DNA of 64,000 nt from Ascidiaceihabitans sp039975415 (GTDB lineage: Bacteria > Pseudomonadota > Alphaproteobacteria > Rhodobacterales > Rhodobacteraceae). The position numbers and the translations under genes were made by a program. The stretch lies in NCBI RefSeq assembly GCF_039975415.1, contig NZ_JBDWHD010000016.1; one strand, 5' to 3'. Shown piece by piece: positions 44,053-53,885 of this stretch. Numbering within the stretch: the stretch's first letter is position 1; each line of letters opens with the position of its first letter. The notes under the pieces are model-generated. The model was given only the letters and a program-made list of their open reading frames with translations, was not told where the DNA came from and searched no databases.

Positions 44053-45107
44053 TGGTTTTGGTGTTTGGATTGGCGGCTTTGCTTTGGGGCATGGGCCGCA
44101 TTATGGGGGCGCCGAACACCGCACGGTGGGCCATGATTGGCCTGCTCTATATTGCCGTGCTGTCATTACATGTGGTTTTGGATGATGGTCATCCTTTGCG
44201 CATGGCAACGGGCGAAAGTGGGGCCTTTTGGCTGATTTTGGGGGGTGCGGGCCTGCTGGTCTATGCGTACCGGTGGGTTTTGAAGACCCTGCGCGGACAG
44301 GCACAACTGAAAGAGGCGCAACACACGCCCACGCCCAAACCCGGCACCTTCACCGAGACAGAATTGAACCGATACGCCCGCCATATTGTTTTGCGCGAAT
44401 TGGGTGGTCCGGGCCAAAAGGCGCTGAAGCAAGCCAAGGTTCTGGTGGTTGGTGCCGGCGGGTTGGGGGCGCCTGTTTTGCAATATCTGGCGGCGGCTGG
44501 TGTGGGGACAATCGGTGTGATCGACGACGATGTTGTCGACAACGCAAACCTGCAACGGCAGGTCATTCACCGCGATGAAGACATCGGCAAACCAAAGGTC
44601 TTTTCGGCCGAAGCCGCGATGATTGCCCAAAATCCCTATGTTGTGGTCAAACCCTACAATCGCCGCCTGTCGCAGGATGTCGCGCCGGAATTGATTGCGG
44701 AATATGATCTGGTGATTGATGGGTGCGACAACTTTGCGACACGGTATCTGGTGAACGCTGTTTGTGTTGCGGCCAAAGTACCACTGGTGTCAGGGGCTTT
44801 GACGCAATGGGAAGGCCAAATCAGCGTCTTCGATCCGGCGAATGATGCGCCCTGTTACCAATGTGTCTTCCCGCAAGCCCCCTCTGCGGACCTGGCCCCC
44901 AATTGTTCTGTCGCGGGTGTTGTTGGTCCACTGCCCGGTGTGGTGGGATCAATGATGGCAATTGAAGCTGTGAAACTGATCGCCGGGACCGGGGCCGTTT
45001 TGCGGGGTGAGTTGTTGATCTATGACGCGCTTTACGGCGAAAGCCGCAAGATCGGGGTCAAACCACGGTCTGATTGCCCGGTTTGCGGGTCCTCAGCGTC
45101 GATGTGA
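44052..45107 (+). CDS. moeB: MoeB/ThiF-type adenylyltransferase with N-terminal membrane extension
   Basis: 351 aa. The last roughly 250 residues are a full E1-like domain: YARHIVLRELGGPGQ, VVGAGGLGAPVLQYLA (ATP-binding), DDDVVDNANLQRQ, DGCDNFATRYLVN, and Zn-binding CYQC/CPVC pairs. It probably activates MoaD for molybdopterin synthesis. The first about 80 residues hold two hydrophobic segments (3-18 or 27-43, and 56-72), unlike E. coli MoeB. It starts on the last base of the dut stop. Confidence 0.9.
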   Translation: MVLVFGLAALLWGMGRIMGAPNTARWAMIGLLYIAVLSLHVVLDDGHPLRMATGESGAFWLILGGAGLLVYAYRWVLKTLRGQAQLKEAQHTPTPKPGTFTETELNRYARHIVLRELGGPGQKALKQAKVLVVGAGGLGAPVLQYLAAAGVGTIGVIDDDVVDNANLQRQVIHRDEDIGKPKVFSAEAAMIAQNPYVVVKPYNRRLSQDVAPELIAEYDLVIDGCDNFATRYLVNAVCVAAKVPLVSGALTQWEGQISVFDPANDAPCYQCVFPQAPSADLAPNCSVAGVVGPLPGVVGSMMAIEAVKLIAGTGAVLRGELLIYDALYGESRKIGVKPRSDCPVCGSSASM

Positions 45108-45801
45108 TCAAATCAGCGGTGCCTTGCCCCCAATCTGCATAGATCGCGGGACCGGGATGAAACCCGTCTGACGCCATGGTTGTTGCATCCAGTACCGATT
45201 GCACAGGCACATAGTGCAGGGTCGCGTCGGCGTTACAACGGGCACGTTGGGCCAGATCGAACCGCATGGCCTGACGTCCCAGCACCCACCGCAAGGGATT
45301 TGGCAGCAGTGGAAAATCAGACATGGGTGGTACGCCCGTAATCCAGAAATGTTCGATGCCGTGCCGGTCCCGTAGCGCTTGGGCAAGACTGTGTTGATCC
45401 TGCAGCCAGCGCCGCAGGGATGTGCCCGACGTGATGTCGTTGACGCCCAAGGCCTGCACGGCCACATCGAACTGAATGTCGGGAAGATCGTCCAGACTTT
45501 GCAAAACTCCTGATGTGGTCACACCGGTTTTGGCATGCAAGTGCCACGTCACAAGATGGGTTTGGGCCAATGTCTGGGTCAGATGGCCCGCCAATGCCGC
45601 GTCCTGATGGTCCACGCCGACGCCTGCCGCAGAACTGTCGCCGATGATCAGAACGGACAGGGCTGGACCTTGCCCCATTGTGCCGCTGCGCGGTCCGTCA
45701 GGTTCGGGCAACCGCAACGTACGCGCTTGCAAAAACAACCCCTGCGCCACCAGAACAGGCAACAAAACGGCGCGGGCGATTATCTCGAATACGAAGGGCA
45801 T
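45058..45801 (-). CDS. SGNH/GDSL hydrolase, membrane-anchored
   Basis: 247 aa. Hydrophobic N-terminal anchor (residues 2-22). Block I IIGDSSAAGVGV with the Ser nucleophile, block III ALGVNDI, and block V DGFHPGP with Asp and His. Likely an esterase/acyl hydrolase acting at the membrane or in the periplasm. An ATG seven codons upstream (45822) is an alternative start. The 3' end overlaps moeB by 50 bp, convergent. Confidence 0.87.
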   Translation of the reverse strand: MPFVFEIIARAVLLPVLVAQGLFLQARTLRLPEPDGPRSGTMGQGPALSVLIIGDSSAAGVGVDHQDAALAGHLTQTLAQTHLVTWHLHAKTGVTTSGVLQSLDDLPDIQFDVAVQALGVNDITSGTSLRRWLQDQHSLAQALRDRHGIEHFWITGVPPMSDFPLLPNPLRWVLGRQAMRFDLAQRARCNADATLHYVPVQSVLDATTMASDGFHPGPAIYADWGQGTADLITSTLRTRKPGNQTVV

Positions 45802-45855
45802 TGGCGTTGTTCTTTCATACACACAGACCTAGGTTGCATATCAAAGGAGACCTGC

Positions 45856-47868
45856 ATGACCAATCCATTGCTTTCCACATGGGACACGCCCTTTGGCATT
45901 GCCCCGTTCAACCTGATTTCCGATGACAATTTCGCGCCCGCGCTGGACACGGCCTTGGCGTCCCATATGGGTGAGATCGACGCGATTACCAGTGCCGTTG
46001 ACGCGCCGTCATTCTCTAACACGGTCGAGGCATTGGAGGCGGCGGGGGGCCAGCTTGAGTGTGTGTTGGGTCCGTTTTTCGCGATGGCTGGTGCTGACAG
46101 CAACCCCAAGCGTGAGGCCTTGCAGCGCGAGTTTTCGCCCAAACTTGCCGCGCATTTTTCCGAGATTTCCGCAAATTCTGCTTTGTTTTCGCGTGTTGCA
46201 GCCGTTTGGGACGCCCGCGACAGCCTTGACCTGACAGACGAACAGCAGCGCGTTCTTATGTTGACGCATCGGGGTTTTGTGCGGTCGGGTGCGGCACTGA
46301 CGGGGGCGGACGAGCAGCGCATGAAAGAGATCAAGGCGCGGCTGGCAGTGCTTGGCACGCAGTTCACGCAGAACCTTTTGGCGGATGAACGCGATTGGTA
46401 TCTGGAACTGGGTGATGGTGACTTGGCGGGTTTGCCGGACTTTGCCGTTGCAGCAGCACGCGCCGCGGGGCAGGAAAAGGGTCTTGATGGCCCGATTGTG
46501 ACCCTGTCGCGGTCTGTGATTGTGCCGTTCCTGCAATTTTCGACGCGTCGTGATTTGCGCGAACAAGCCTACAAAGCCTGGGTTGCGCGTGGGGCAAATG
46601 GCGGTGACACGGACAACCGTACCATCGCCGCAGAAACGCTGTCGTTGCGCGAAGAACGTGCGCAGCTTTTGGGCTATTCCAATTTTGCGCAGTACAAGTT
46701 GGAAACCGAAATGGCCAAGACTCCGGATGCGGTGCGCAAATTGCTGAGCGACGTCTGGGAACCTGCCAAAGCCCAAGCCAATGCAGACGCATGGGTTTTG
46801 GGACAGATGATGCGGGACGATGGTGTGAATGGCGATCTGGAGCCGTGGGACTGGCGCTTTTATGCAGAACGCCGCCGCAAAGATTTGCATGATCTGGATG
46901 AGGCAGAAGTGAAGCCATATTTCCAATTGGATCGCATGATAGAGGCGTCATTTGATTGCGCATCCAAGTTGTTTGGACTGTCGTTCAAGCCGTTGGATGT
47001 GCCTTTGTACCACGATGATTGCCGCGCATGGGACGTGACGCGCGATGGGGAACATGTGGCCGTGTTTATTGGCGATTACTTTGCGCGTGGATCGAAACGG
47101 TCGGGCGCGTGGTGTTCCGCGATGCGCGCACAGGCGAAGTACCCGCAGGCGCAAACGCCCGTTGTTATCAACGTGTGCAACTTCGCCAAAGGTGATCCGG
47201 CGCTGCTGTCTTATGATGATGCACGCACGTTGTTTCACGAATTTGGCCATGCGCTGCATCAGATGTTGTCGGATGTGACGTATGAAAGTGTGTCAGGCAC
47301 ATCCGTGGCGCGTGATTTTGTTGAATTGCCCAGCCAGCTTTATGAACACTGGTTGGAGGTTCCCGAAGTTTTGGCTGAATTCGCAACCCACGCCAAAACA
47401 GGCCAACCCATGCCCCGCACCCTGTTAAAGAAGGTTTTGGGGGCCGCGACATATGACATGGGCTTTTCGACTGTGGAATATGTGGCGTCGGCGATGGTTG
47501 ATCTGGAGTTCCACGATGGGTCGGCGCCTGCCGATCCCATGGCCCGTCAGGCCGAGATACTTGCTGAGATGGGCATGCCCCATGCCATTGCCATGCGCCA
47601 CGCAACACCGCAGTTTGCGCATGTGTTTTCGGGGGATGGATATTCTTCGGGCTATTACAGCTACATGTGGTCGGAAGTTATGGACGCGGACGCGTTTGCA
47701 TCCTTCGAGGAAGCGGGCGGCGCGTTTGATACAGAGCGCGCAAAAGCCCTGGAAGAACACATTTTGTCCAAGGGCGGCAGCCGCGATGCAGCCGAACTTT
47801 ATGTTGAATTCCGCGGGCGTTTGCCGGGGGTTGAGGCGCTTTTGAAAGGGCGTGGCTTGGCCGCTTAG
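45856..47868 (+). CDS. M3 family zinc oligopeptidase (Dcp/oligopeptidase A type)
   Basis: 670 aa, cytoplasmic, no signal peptide. Zn-binding LFHEFGHALHQM at about 460, and a distant third ligand region YESVSGTSVARDFVELPSQ. It degrades short peptides in protein turnover. AAAGGAGA lies upstream of the ATG at 45856. It resembles both peptidyl-dipeptidase Dcp and PrlC; the exact type is not resolved. Confidence 0.93.
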   Translation: MTNPLLSTWDTPFGIAPFNLISDDNFAPALDTALASHMGEIDAITSAVDAPSFSNTVEALEAAGGQLECVLGPFFAMAGADSNPKREALQREFSPKLAAHFSEISANSALFSRVAAVWDARDSLDLTDEQQRVLMLTHRGFVRSGAALTGADEQRMKEIKARLAVLGTQFTQNLLADERDWYLELGDGDLAGLPDFAVAAARAAGQEKGLDGPIVTLSRSVIVPFLQFSTRRDLREQAYKAWVARGANGGDTDNRTIAAETLSLREERAQLLGYSNFAQYKLETEMAKTPDAVRKLLSDVWEPAKAQANADAWVLGQMMRDDGVNGDLEPWDWRFYAERRRKDLHDLDEAEVKPYFQLDRMIEASFDCASKLFGLSFKPLDVPLYHDDCRAWDVTRDGEHVAVFIGDYFARGSKRSGAWCSAMRAQAKYPQAQTPVVINVCNFAKGDPALLSYDDARTLFHEFGHALHQMLSDVTYESVSGTSVARDFVELPSQLYEHWLEVPEVLAEFATHAKTGQPMPRTLLKKVLGAATYDMGFSTVEYVASAMVDLEFHDGSAPADPMARQAEILAEMGMPHAIAMRHATPQFAHVFSGDGYSSGYYSYMWSEVMDADAFASFEEAGGAFDTERAKALEEHILSKGGSRDAAELYVEFRGRLPGVEALLKGRGLAA

Positions 47869-48381
47869 GGCTAAGATCATAGGGTCGCTTACGGCAGAGG
47901 GCGAAAAAGCACGCCAGTGCCGGAGCGGCTATTTGGGTGAGGCGCCGAGAAGGGCGGCCTTGAGCCTAGCGTGAGTGATGCTGCAAGGTGAACGAAGGTG
48001 GGCTTTTAGTAATGCGTATCAAGTAGACGGTCGTTTACTTGATACTCTCTAGGGAAGACCCGCCTTATGCCAAGTATTTCATGCAACTCAAGAATGAAGC
48101 GGCACCTGCAACAAACGGCAAACTTCGCCTAACGGGTGATATGTTAAGCACCGTTTTCGCGCCTGACTTAACACAATTTCGCCTATGCGATGTTAGCCCA
48201 AGCCGAAAGCGATCATTGCTCTTGTTGCAGCCAACGGCAGCAAATCCGCGCCTTGCCCGTTCATTGCACGCGCAGCGAACGGCTTAAAGACAGGGCTTTG
48301 TACCGCGAACCTCCTATTTTGCTGCAAAGCCAAAATTAGGGGCCCGCACATTCCCACGCGATTGTTTGTAAAAAACTGGGT
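47869..48381. other. Intergenic region without a supportable gene
   Basis: 513 bp between the peptidase and ghrA. A frame at 48039-48287 gives an 82-aa peptide with no recognisable feature and no ribosome site. The region holds a strong hairpin (48016-48045) and a weaker stem (CCTATTTTG, 48313-48321, with CAAAATTAGG, 48331-48340) that may terminate ghrA, which reads toward it. Codon pattern is unlike the neighbours; it may be decayed DNA. Confidence 0.5.
48016..48045. repeat. 13-bp stem hairpin in the peptidase-ghrA gap
   Basis: GTATCAAGTAGAC (48016-48028) pairs with GTTTACTTGATAC (48033-48045) over a 4-base loop, with one G-T pair. No T-run follows, so it is not a classic terminator. It could be a protein-binding palindrome or the end of a degraded element. 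Confidence 0.6.
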
Positions 48382-49311
48382 TCAATACCCCAGCGTGCGG
48401 TCCACGACGTGCAGCAGCGGCTCATTGTTTTCGCTACGTCTGATGTTTTCTGCAATGGTCAGCGCCGAGTATTTGGCGCGCGTTTCAGATGCGATATGCG
48501 GCGTCACCAGCACGTTTTTTTGTGTCCAGTACGGATGATCTTTGGGCAGTGGCTCTTGTCGGAAGACATCAAGAACGGCGTGCCCAATGTGGCCGGTTTC
48601 CAGCGCCTGTAACAACGCGTCGTCGTCGATCAAAGGTCCGCGGCCGGGATTTATGATACACGCGTTTTTTGGCATGATGGCCAAGGTTTGCGCATTGAGC
48701 GTGTTGGTCGTGGCGGCAGTATCGGGCAGCAAAAGCACACAGATATCGGCACGTTCAAGCGCTTGTGTCAGCCCGTCTGCACCAGACAGGCATGTGATGC
48801 CTTCGATGTCTTTCTGGCTTCGTGACCAGCCGGTGACGTTGAACCCGACCTGCGCAAGTTGCGTGGCGGAGGCAGCCCCCAATTCACCAAGCCCCAATAC
48901 GGTGACGCGTCGGTCCCAGGTGAGGGGCGGCGGCACAGGATCCCACGTGCCGGGGCTTGCGTGAATATGGGCGTCCATCCCAAGATGAAACCGCATCGCA
49001 TGCCCCAACACCCACTCGATCATACCTTGCGTCAGACCGGGATCGACCATGCGCGTGAGCGGGATTTTAAGTGTTTCGTTGCCCACGATGCCTTCGACGC
49101 CTGCCCAAAGGTTCATCACCGCTTTGGCGCGGGTGAAGGGCGTGAAATCTTTGAGATCCGAGTTCGGTGCATAGACAATATAGTCTACGTTCTGGGGCGC
49201 TATGTCGGGGCTGATATGTGCTGACACGCCTGCATCCGCTATGGCCGTTTTTAAGGGTGCTTCGTAAGCGGGCCAGCGTTCAGGGCGGGCGGCGAACAGG
49301 ATGTTTATCAT
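48382..49311 (-). CDS. ghrA: Glyoxylate/hydroxypyruvate reductase A family dehydrogenase
   Basis: 309 aa D-2-hydroxyacid dehydrogenase. NAD(P) motif VTVLGLGELGAASATQL, the NPGRGPLIDDDAL catalytic Arg region and the VTPHIASETRAK His. It reduces glyoxylate and hydroxypyruvate. Its start overlaps the rodA stop by 4 bp, so it is translated with the cell-shape operon, an unexpected partner. Confidence 0.9.
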   Translation of the reverse strand: MINILFAARPERWPAYEAPLKTAIADAGVSAHISPDIAPQNVDYIVYAPNSDLKDFTPFTRAKAVMNLWAGVEGIVGNETLKIPLTRMVDPGLTQGMIEWVLGHAMRFHLGMDAHIHASPGTWDPVPPPLTWDRRVTVLGLGELGAASATQLAQVGFNVTGWSRSQKDIEGITCLSGADGLTQALERADICVLLLPDTAATTNTLNAQTLAIMPKNACIINPGRGPLIDDDALLQALETGHIGHAVLDVFRQEPLPKDHPYWTQKNVLVTPHIASETRAKYSALTIAENIRRSENNEPLLHVVDRTLGY

Positions 49312-50459
49312 AGATTTGAAGACCTTGGACGGTGGATATGTGCACTTTGAACCAACCCGAACGCCACCATAAGAACCAACATGGCGGACCCGCCGTAGCT
49401 GACCAAAGGCAGCGGCACGCCGACGACGGGTGCCATGCCCATCACCATCGACATGTTGACGGCAAAGAACAAAAAGAAGTTCAAAGCGATGCCCAGGATC
49501 AGCAACGAAGAAAAGCGGTCGCGGTTGGCGATGGCGGACGAAATGCAGAAAACGATGATGAGGAAATAGAGGCTCAGAAGCGAAATTGCCCCGATAAACC
49601 CGAATTCTTCGGCCAACGTCGTAAAGATGAAATCGGTGTGTTTTTCAGGCAGGAAGTTCAGCCGCGACTGTGTGCCTTGCATAAAACCGCGTCCCGAAAT
49701 GCCCCCCGACCCAAGTGCGATCTTGGACTGGGTGATGTGGTAGCCCGCGCCAAGGGGGTCTTGGCTGGGGTCCAGAAACGTGTCGATGCGGCGGTACTGG
49801 TAGTTGTTCAGAAGTTGCCAGCTTTCGCCGCGCGATTGGAACACGGCCGCAATCAACCCGATGCCTGCGGCGATCACGGCGGCGAAATAGGCCCAATGCA
49901 CACCGGCCAGAAACATCAGCCCGCCACCGGCTGCCAGCAGCAGAATGGACGTGCCAAGATCAGGTTGCTGGATCACAAGGGCTGTCGGAACCAAGATGAT
50001 TACTATCGGCACCATAACCCACAGGGGTTTCGACTTTTTCTTGGCTGGTAGCCAGTCATAGTAGGCCGCCAGAAACATCACCAAAGTGATCTTCATCAAT
50101 TCTGAGGGTTGCAAGCGCATGAAGCCTAAGTCGATCCAACGCTGCGCCCCCATGCCGACAGAGCCGAAAAATTCGACCCCCAGCAGCAGCATCACCGACA
50201 CGCCGTAAGCAAATCCTGCGACGCTGCGCCAGAACCAGATTGGCACCATGCCGATCAGCACCATCAGGACAAGACCCATGGCAAAACGCTTCATCTGTGG
50301 CTCTGCCCATGGGCTGTAGCTGCCGCCCGCGACCGAGTAGAGCATCAGGAACCCGACGCCTGCGACGGCCACCAGCAAGATTGTCAAAGGCCAGTTCAGG
50401 AACAGTATTTTGCGCGGTCCCGTGGGGACTGATTTAACGGAATACTCAAGATAACTCAT
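49308..50459 (-). CDS. rodA: Rod-shape peptidoglycan glycosyltransferase RodA
   Basis: 383 aa SEDS-family polytopic protein, about ten membrane segments. Motifs GAQRWIDLGFMRLQPSELMK, IQQPDLGTSILL, KHTDFIFTTLAEEFGF and the C-terminal GVPLPLVSYGGSA. Forms the elongasome with PBP2. Overlaps mrdA and ghrA by 4 bp each. Confidence 0.97.
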   Translation of the reverse strand: MSYLEYSVKSVPTGPRKILFLNWPLTILLVAVAGVGFLMLYSVAGGSYSPWAEPQMKRFAMGLVLMVLIGMVPIWFWRSVAGFAYGVSVMLLLGVEFFGSVGMGAQRWIDLGFMRLQPSELMKITLVMFLAAYYDWLPAKKKSKPLWVMVPIVIILVPTALVIQQPDLGTSILLLAAGGGLMFLAGVHWAYFAAVIAAGIGLIAAVFQSRGESWQLLNNYQYRRIDTFLDPSQDPLGAGYHITQSKIALGSGGISGRGFMQGTQSRLNFLPEKHTDFIFTTLAEEFGFIGAISLLSLYFLIIVFCISSAIANRDRFSSLLILGIALNFFLFFAVNMSMVMGMAPVVGVPLPLVSYGGSAMLVLMVAFGLVQSAHIHRPRSSNL

Positions 50460-52399
50460 GCTTGGTCGTTTCCATCAAAGGCGGCCGTCGGGCGCATTTT
50501 GCGCAGTTTCTTTTGCTGTGCGCCGATGCGTCCACGGTCTTTGGACGGGTAGGCCGACAAAGGCGGAGGGCCGCCATATAATGCTTGTAGCGTGATGTCG
50601 CGCGCAATCGGTGCCGCCGCTTTTGATCCGCCGCCGCCGTGTTCGACGACAACGGCTACAGCATATTTGGGGTTGTCGGCTGGTGCGAAATCCACAAACA
50701 GCGCGTGGTCACGCCGTTCCCATGGCAAGTCCGAGTTGCGGATGACACCGCGTGCACGTTCGGCGGCCGAAATGTTGCGCACTTGGCTGGTGCCTGTCTT
50801 GCCTGCCATGCGCATACCATCAGCGATAATGCGACTGCCGTAGGCCGTGCCGCGCCGGTCATTGACCACTGCAAACATGGCGCGTCGCATTTTGCGCAGG
50901 TTATCATCGTCCAAAGGCAAAGGGCGGCCTGCGCCTGAAGGTTGTTCCACCCCGTCGATGGACTTCACAAGCCGCGGTTCGACGCTGCGCCCGGTGGCCA
51001 GTCGGGCGGTCATGACGGCCAACTGCAAGGGCGACGACAGCATATATCCCTGCCCGATAGAGGCATTGACCGTGTCCCCAATCACCCAGTCTTTGCCGTG
51101 CGTTGTGGTTTTCCATGCTTTGGTGGGCGTCAACCCGCGCGCGACCGCAGACATAGGCACATCATGGCGTACCCCAAGCCCGAAGATGTTGGCCATGGCT
51201 GAAATTTTTTCAATACCGACTTTCAGCGCCAGATCGTAGTAGTAGACGTCGCAGGATTGCTTAAGCGAATTTTCCAAATTCACACTGCCGTGGCCTGCGC
51301 GTTTCCAGCAGTGAAACTTGCGATCGGCAACTTCTAGATGGCCGGGGCAGCGCACTGTGTCTTCGGGCTCAATCAACCCTTCTTCCAGTGCGGCCATTGC
51401 TGTCATCATTTTGAAGGTCGATCCAGGGGGATAGGTGCCTTGGACTGTTTTTGATGCCAGCGGGCGGTATTTGTTTTCGGTCAATGCACTGTAGTCGGCC
51501 ACCGAGATGCCGCGCACAAACAAGTTCGGATCATAGGTGGGCGCCGAGGCAATTGCGACCAGATCACCGGTTTCACAGTCAATCACCACGGCGCTGGCGC
51601 TTTCTTCCGAAAGTCTGGCCTGCACGTAATTTTGCAACTCAGCATCGACGCTAAGCTGTATGTCTGATCCGGGGCGGCCTTCGCGGCGGCCCAGTTCACG
51701 CATTTCACGACCCGCGGCGTTCACTTCGACCTGCCGTGTGCCTGCGGCACCGCGCAGGGTCGTTTCAACTTTGGCTTCGACGCCTACTTTTCCGATTTGA
51801 AAGCGCGGAATGCGCAGCAGCTCGTCCGGATCGTCAAGGCGGTTTAAATCGTAGTCGCTGACGGGGCCAACATACCCCAGAACATGTGCAAAATCAGAGC
51901 CCAAAGGATAAACACGGCTAAGCCCAATTTCAGGCGCGACACCGGGCAGGGCGGGTGCGTTCACCGACACGCGGCTTAGGTCGTCCCAATCCACATCGTC
52001 AGCGATCGTGACCGGATGGAACGGCGCGCTGCGTTTTATTTCGGTGAGTGCGCGTTCCAGTACCTCTGCGTCCAACTCCATCACTGTGGCCAGCTTGGTC
52101 AGGACTTTTTCCACGTCCCCCGCATCCTCGCGCACGATCTTGATTTGGTAGGTCGGGATGTTTTGTGCCAATTGCACGCCGTTGCGGTCAAATACTTCGC
52201 CACGCGCAGGGGGGATCAGCTTGAATTTGATGCGGTTTTCTTCGGCCAACAGGCGGAACTGGTCGGCTTGATTGACTTGCAAATGACGCATACGCGCGGC
52301 CAAACCGCCCATAAACACCAGCTGTACGCCCCCCAAAATAGCGGCGCGGCGCGAAATCAGGCGGTGGTTTGCCTCTATGTCGGCGCGCGTGCGCTTCAT
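50456..52399 (-). CDS. mrdA: Penicillin-binding protein 2
   Basis: 647 aa. N-terminal membrane anchor (residues 20-35), dimerisation domain, then transpeptidase motifs PGSTFKMM (Ser nucleophile, about 330), SCD in QSCDVYYYDL, and KTGTS at about 545. Cross-links peptidoglycan during elongation with RodA. Overlaps mreD by 4 bp. Confidence 0.97.
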   Translation of the reverse strand: MKRTRADIEANHRLISRRAAILGGVQLVFMGGLAARMRHLQVNQADQFRLLAEENRIKFKLIPPARGEVFDRNGVQLAQNIPTYQIKIVREDAGDVEKVLTKLATVMELDAEVLERALTEIKRSAPFHPVTIADDVDWDDLSRVSVNAPALPGVAPEIGLSRVYPLGSDFAHVLGYVGPVSDYDLNRLDDPDELLRIPRFQIGKVGVEAKVETTLRGAAGTRQVEVNAAGREMRELGRREGRPGSDIQLSVDAELQNYVQARLSEESASAVVIDCETGDLVAIASAPTYDPNLFVRGISVADYSALTENKYRPLASKTVQGTYPPGSTFKMMTAMAALEEGLIEPEDTVRCPGHLEVADRKFHCWKRAGHGSVNLENSLKQSCDVYYYDLALKVGIEKISAMANIFGLGVRHDVPMSAVARGLTPTKAWKTTTHGKDWVIGDTVNASIGQGYMLSSPLQLAVMTARLATGRSVEPRLVKSIDGVEQPSGAGRPLPLDDDNLRKMRRAMFAVVNDRRGTAYGSRIIADGMRMAGKTGTSQVRNISAAERARGVIRNSDLPWERRDHALFVDFAPADNPKYAVAVVVEHGGGGSKAAAPIARDITLQALYGGPPPLSAYPSKDRGRIGAQQKKLRKMRPTAAFDGNDQA

Positions 52400-52935
52400 G
52401 CCCTGTCCCCCAATGTGTCCAGATCACCGGGATTGGATTTGCGCACACCCATAAAGGCATGTGTCACCCCAGCGATCACCGGATAGATCAGAATGGTAAA
52501 GCCCATCTGCATCAATGCCAGCCCAAAGCCCGGCATTTCAACCAACAATATCGAGAGGATCAGCCGATAGGCCAATGTCACGCCCAGAATCATGCCCGCC
52601 ACAGTCAGCCATTCAACGGGAAAGCCGGTGACGCGTAGACTGCCAATTTGGGCTTTGAGGCTTTCACAGGCCAGCAGCATCAAAAACGCCCAAAGCCCGG
52701 GGGGGCGTTGCAGCAAAAGATCGGCCATCAGGAAGACAACAGCCAACAGCAGCACGGGCACATATTCAGGGCGGCGCACGGCCCACGCAAAGGCAAACCC
52801 CATCAGCAAGTCCGGCATGACCCACCGTGCAGGCAGGGTGTCCAAAGGCAGAAGATGAAGAAAAACGATACCAAAAGACAGGACGGTAAAATACATTCCC
52901 ATGACCCACCGCCGCGATACGGACAGTTCATTCAC
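52396..52935 (-). CDS. mreD: Rod-shape determining protein MreD
   Basis: 179 aa with five or six hydrophobic segments and little else, as usual for MreD. Identified from position between mreC and mrdA and from the pattern (LPLDTLPARWVMPDLLMGF, ADLLLQRPPGLWAFLMLL). Overlaps mreC by 8 bp. Confidence 0.88.
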   Translation of the reverse strand: MNELSVSRRWVMGMYFTVLSFGIVFLHLLPLDTLPARWVMPDLLMGFAFAWAVRRPEYVPVLLLAVVFLMADLLLQRPPGLWAFLMLLACESLKAQIGSLRVTGFPVEWLTVAGMILGVTLAYRLILSILLVEMPGFGLALMQMGFTILIYPVIAGVTHAFMGVRKSNPGDLDTLGDRA

Positions 52936-53824
52936 TGGCTGTGCCCTCTACCTGTTCGGTTAAGGTCAGGGGTGCCACCACCCCCGCACTGTCGCGCACC
53001 GGTTCGCTGCCGTAGCTGCGCAACACGCGCAAAAATTCAAGCCGCTCATAATCCGCAGCCAGTCTGACACGCAAGCGCCCGCCTGGATCGGCGGCGACTT
53101 GACCTATCAGCAATCCGGCGGGAAAGACCCCACCGTCCCCTGAGCTGACAACGCGGTCGCCTGGGCGGATCAAGTCGGGGTTTTCAAGGAAGTCGATCGG
53201 GGGGGCGGCGGTGTTGTCACCGGCCACAATGACGCGCTGGCCAGAGGGTTGCACGATGGCTGGAATACGGCTTGAGGCATCCGTTAGCAAAATGACACGG
53301 CTGGTGTTTTGGGCGACACCCGAAATGCGTCCCACCAAACCGATCCCGTCCATGGTGGCCCACCCATCAACCAAACCGTCACGCACGCCGACATTCAGCA
53401 ACACAGACTGGCGGAACGGCGATCCGGAATCCGCCAATACGACACCCGTCACAAACGTCAGTCTTGGATCAAGACGGACGTTGTTCAGATCCAGCAGGCG
53501 CGCGTTTTCCTGTTCCAGCTGCAAAGCCGCTTCTTTCCACGACTGCATTTTACGCAGTTCGCGGCGCAATTCCTGATTCTGTTCTGCAATCCGTTGGTAG
53601 CTTTGGAAATCGCGCAGCAAGTTGACAGTGCCGGTGACGGGCGCCATCGCCCAGTCAAAGTTGGGCACGATACGGTCTGTGACATGCAAACGAAACCGTT
53701 CCACACGCGGGCTGTCGATGCGCCAAACCAGAAATATCGCAATCAAAACAAGCGATAAGACGACAAAAAGCAACCGCCGCAACGGACCTGCATAGTCGTA
53801 GTTGTTTGATCTATCCTTGGCCAA
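52928..53824 (-). CDS. mreC: Rod-shape determining protein MreC
   Basis: 298 aa. N-terminal membrane anchor (about 17-33), a coiled coil (QSYQRIAEQNQELRRELRKM) and the periplasmic beta-domain (VLADSGSPFRQSVLLNVG, GWATMDGIGLVGRI). It links MreB to the periplasmic synthases. 61 bp downstream of mreB. Confidence 0.95.
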   Translation of the reverse strand: MAKDRSNNYDYAGPLRRLLFVVLSLVLIAIFLVWRIDSPRVERFRLHVTDRIVPNFDWAMAPVTGTVNLLRDFQSYQRIAEQNQELRRELRKMQSWKEAALQLEQENARLLDLNNVRLDPRLTFVTGVVLADSGSPFRQSVLLNVGVRDGLVDGWATMDGIGLVGRISGVAQNTSRVILLTDASSRIPAIVQPSGQRVIVAGDNTAAPPIDFLENPDLIRPGDRVVSSGDGGVFPAGLLIGQVAADPGGRLRVRLAADYERLEFLRVLRSYGSEPVRDSAGVVAPLTLTEQVEGTASE

Positions 53825-53885
53825 TGCGGGGGTGTCCTGCTTGGGGTAGGGGATTGGGAAGGCTTAGAAAACCAGGCCTGTTCCC

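Noticed and set aside
48039..48287. 82-aa frame in the peptidase-ghrA gap
   Set aside because: Poor codon pattern, no ribosome site and no recognisable domain; start lies inside the hairpin.
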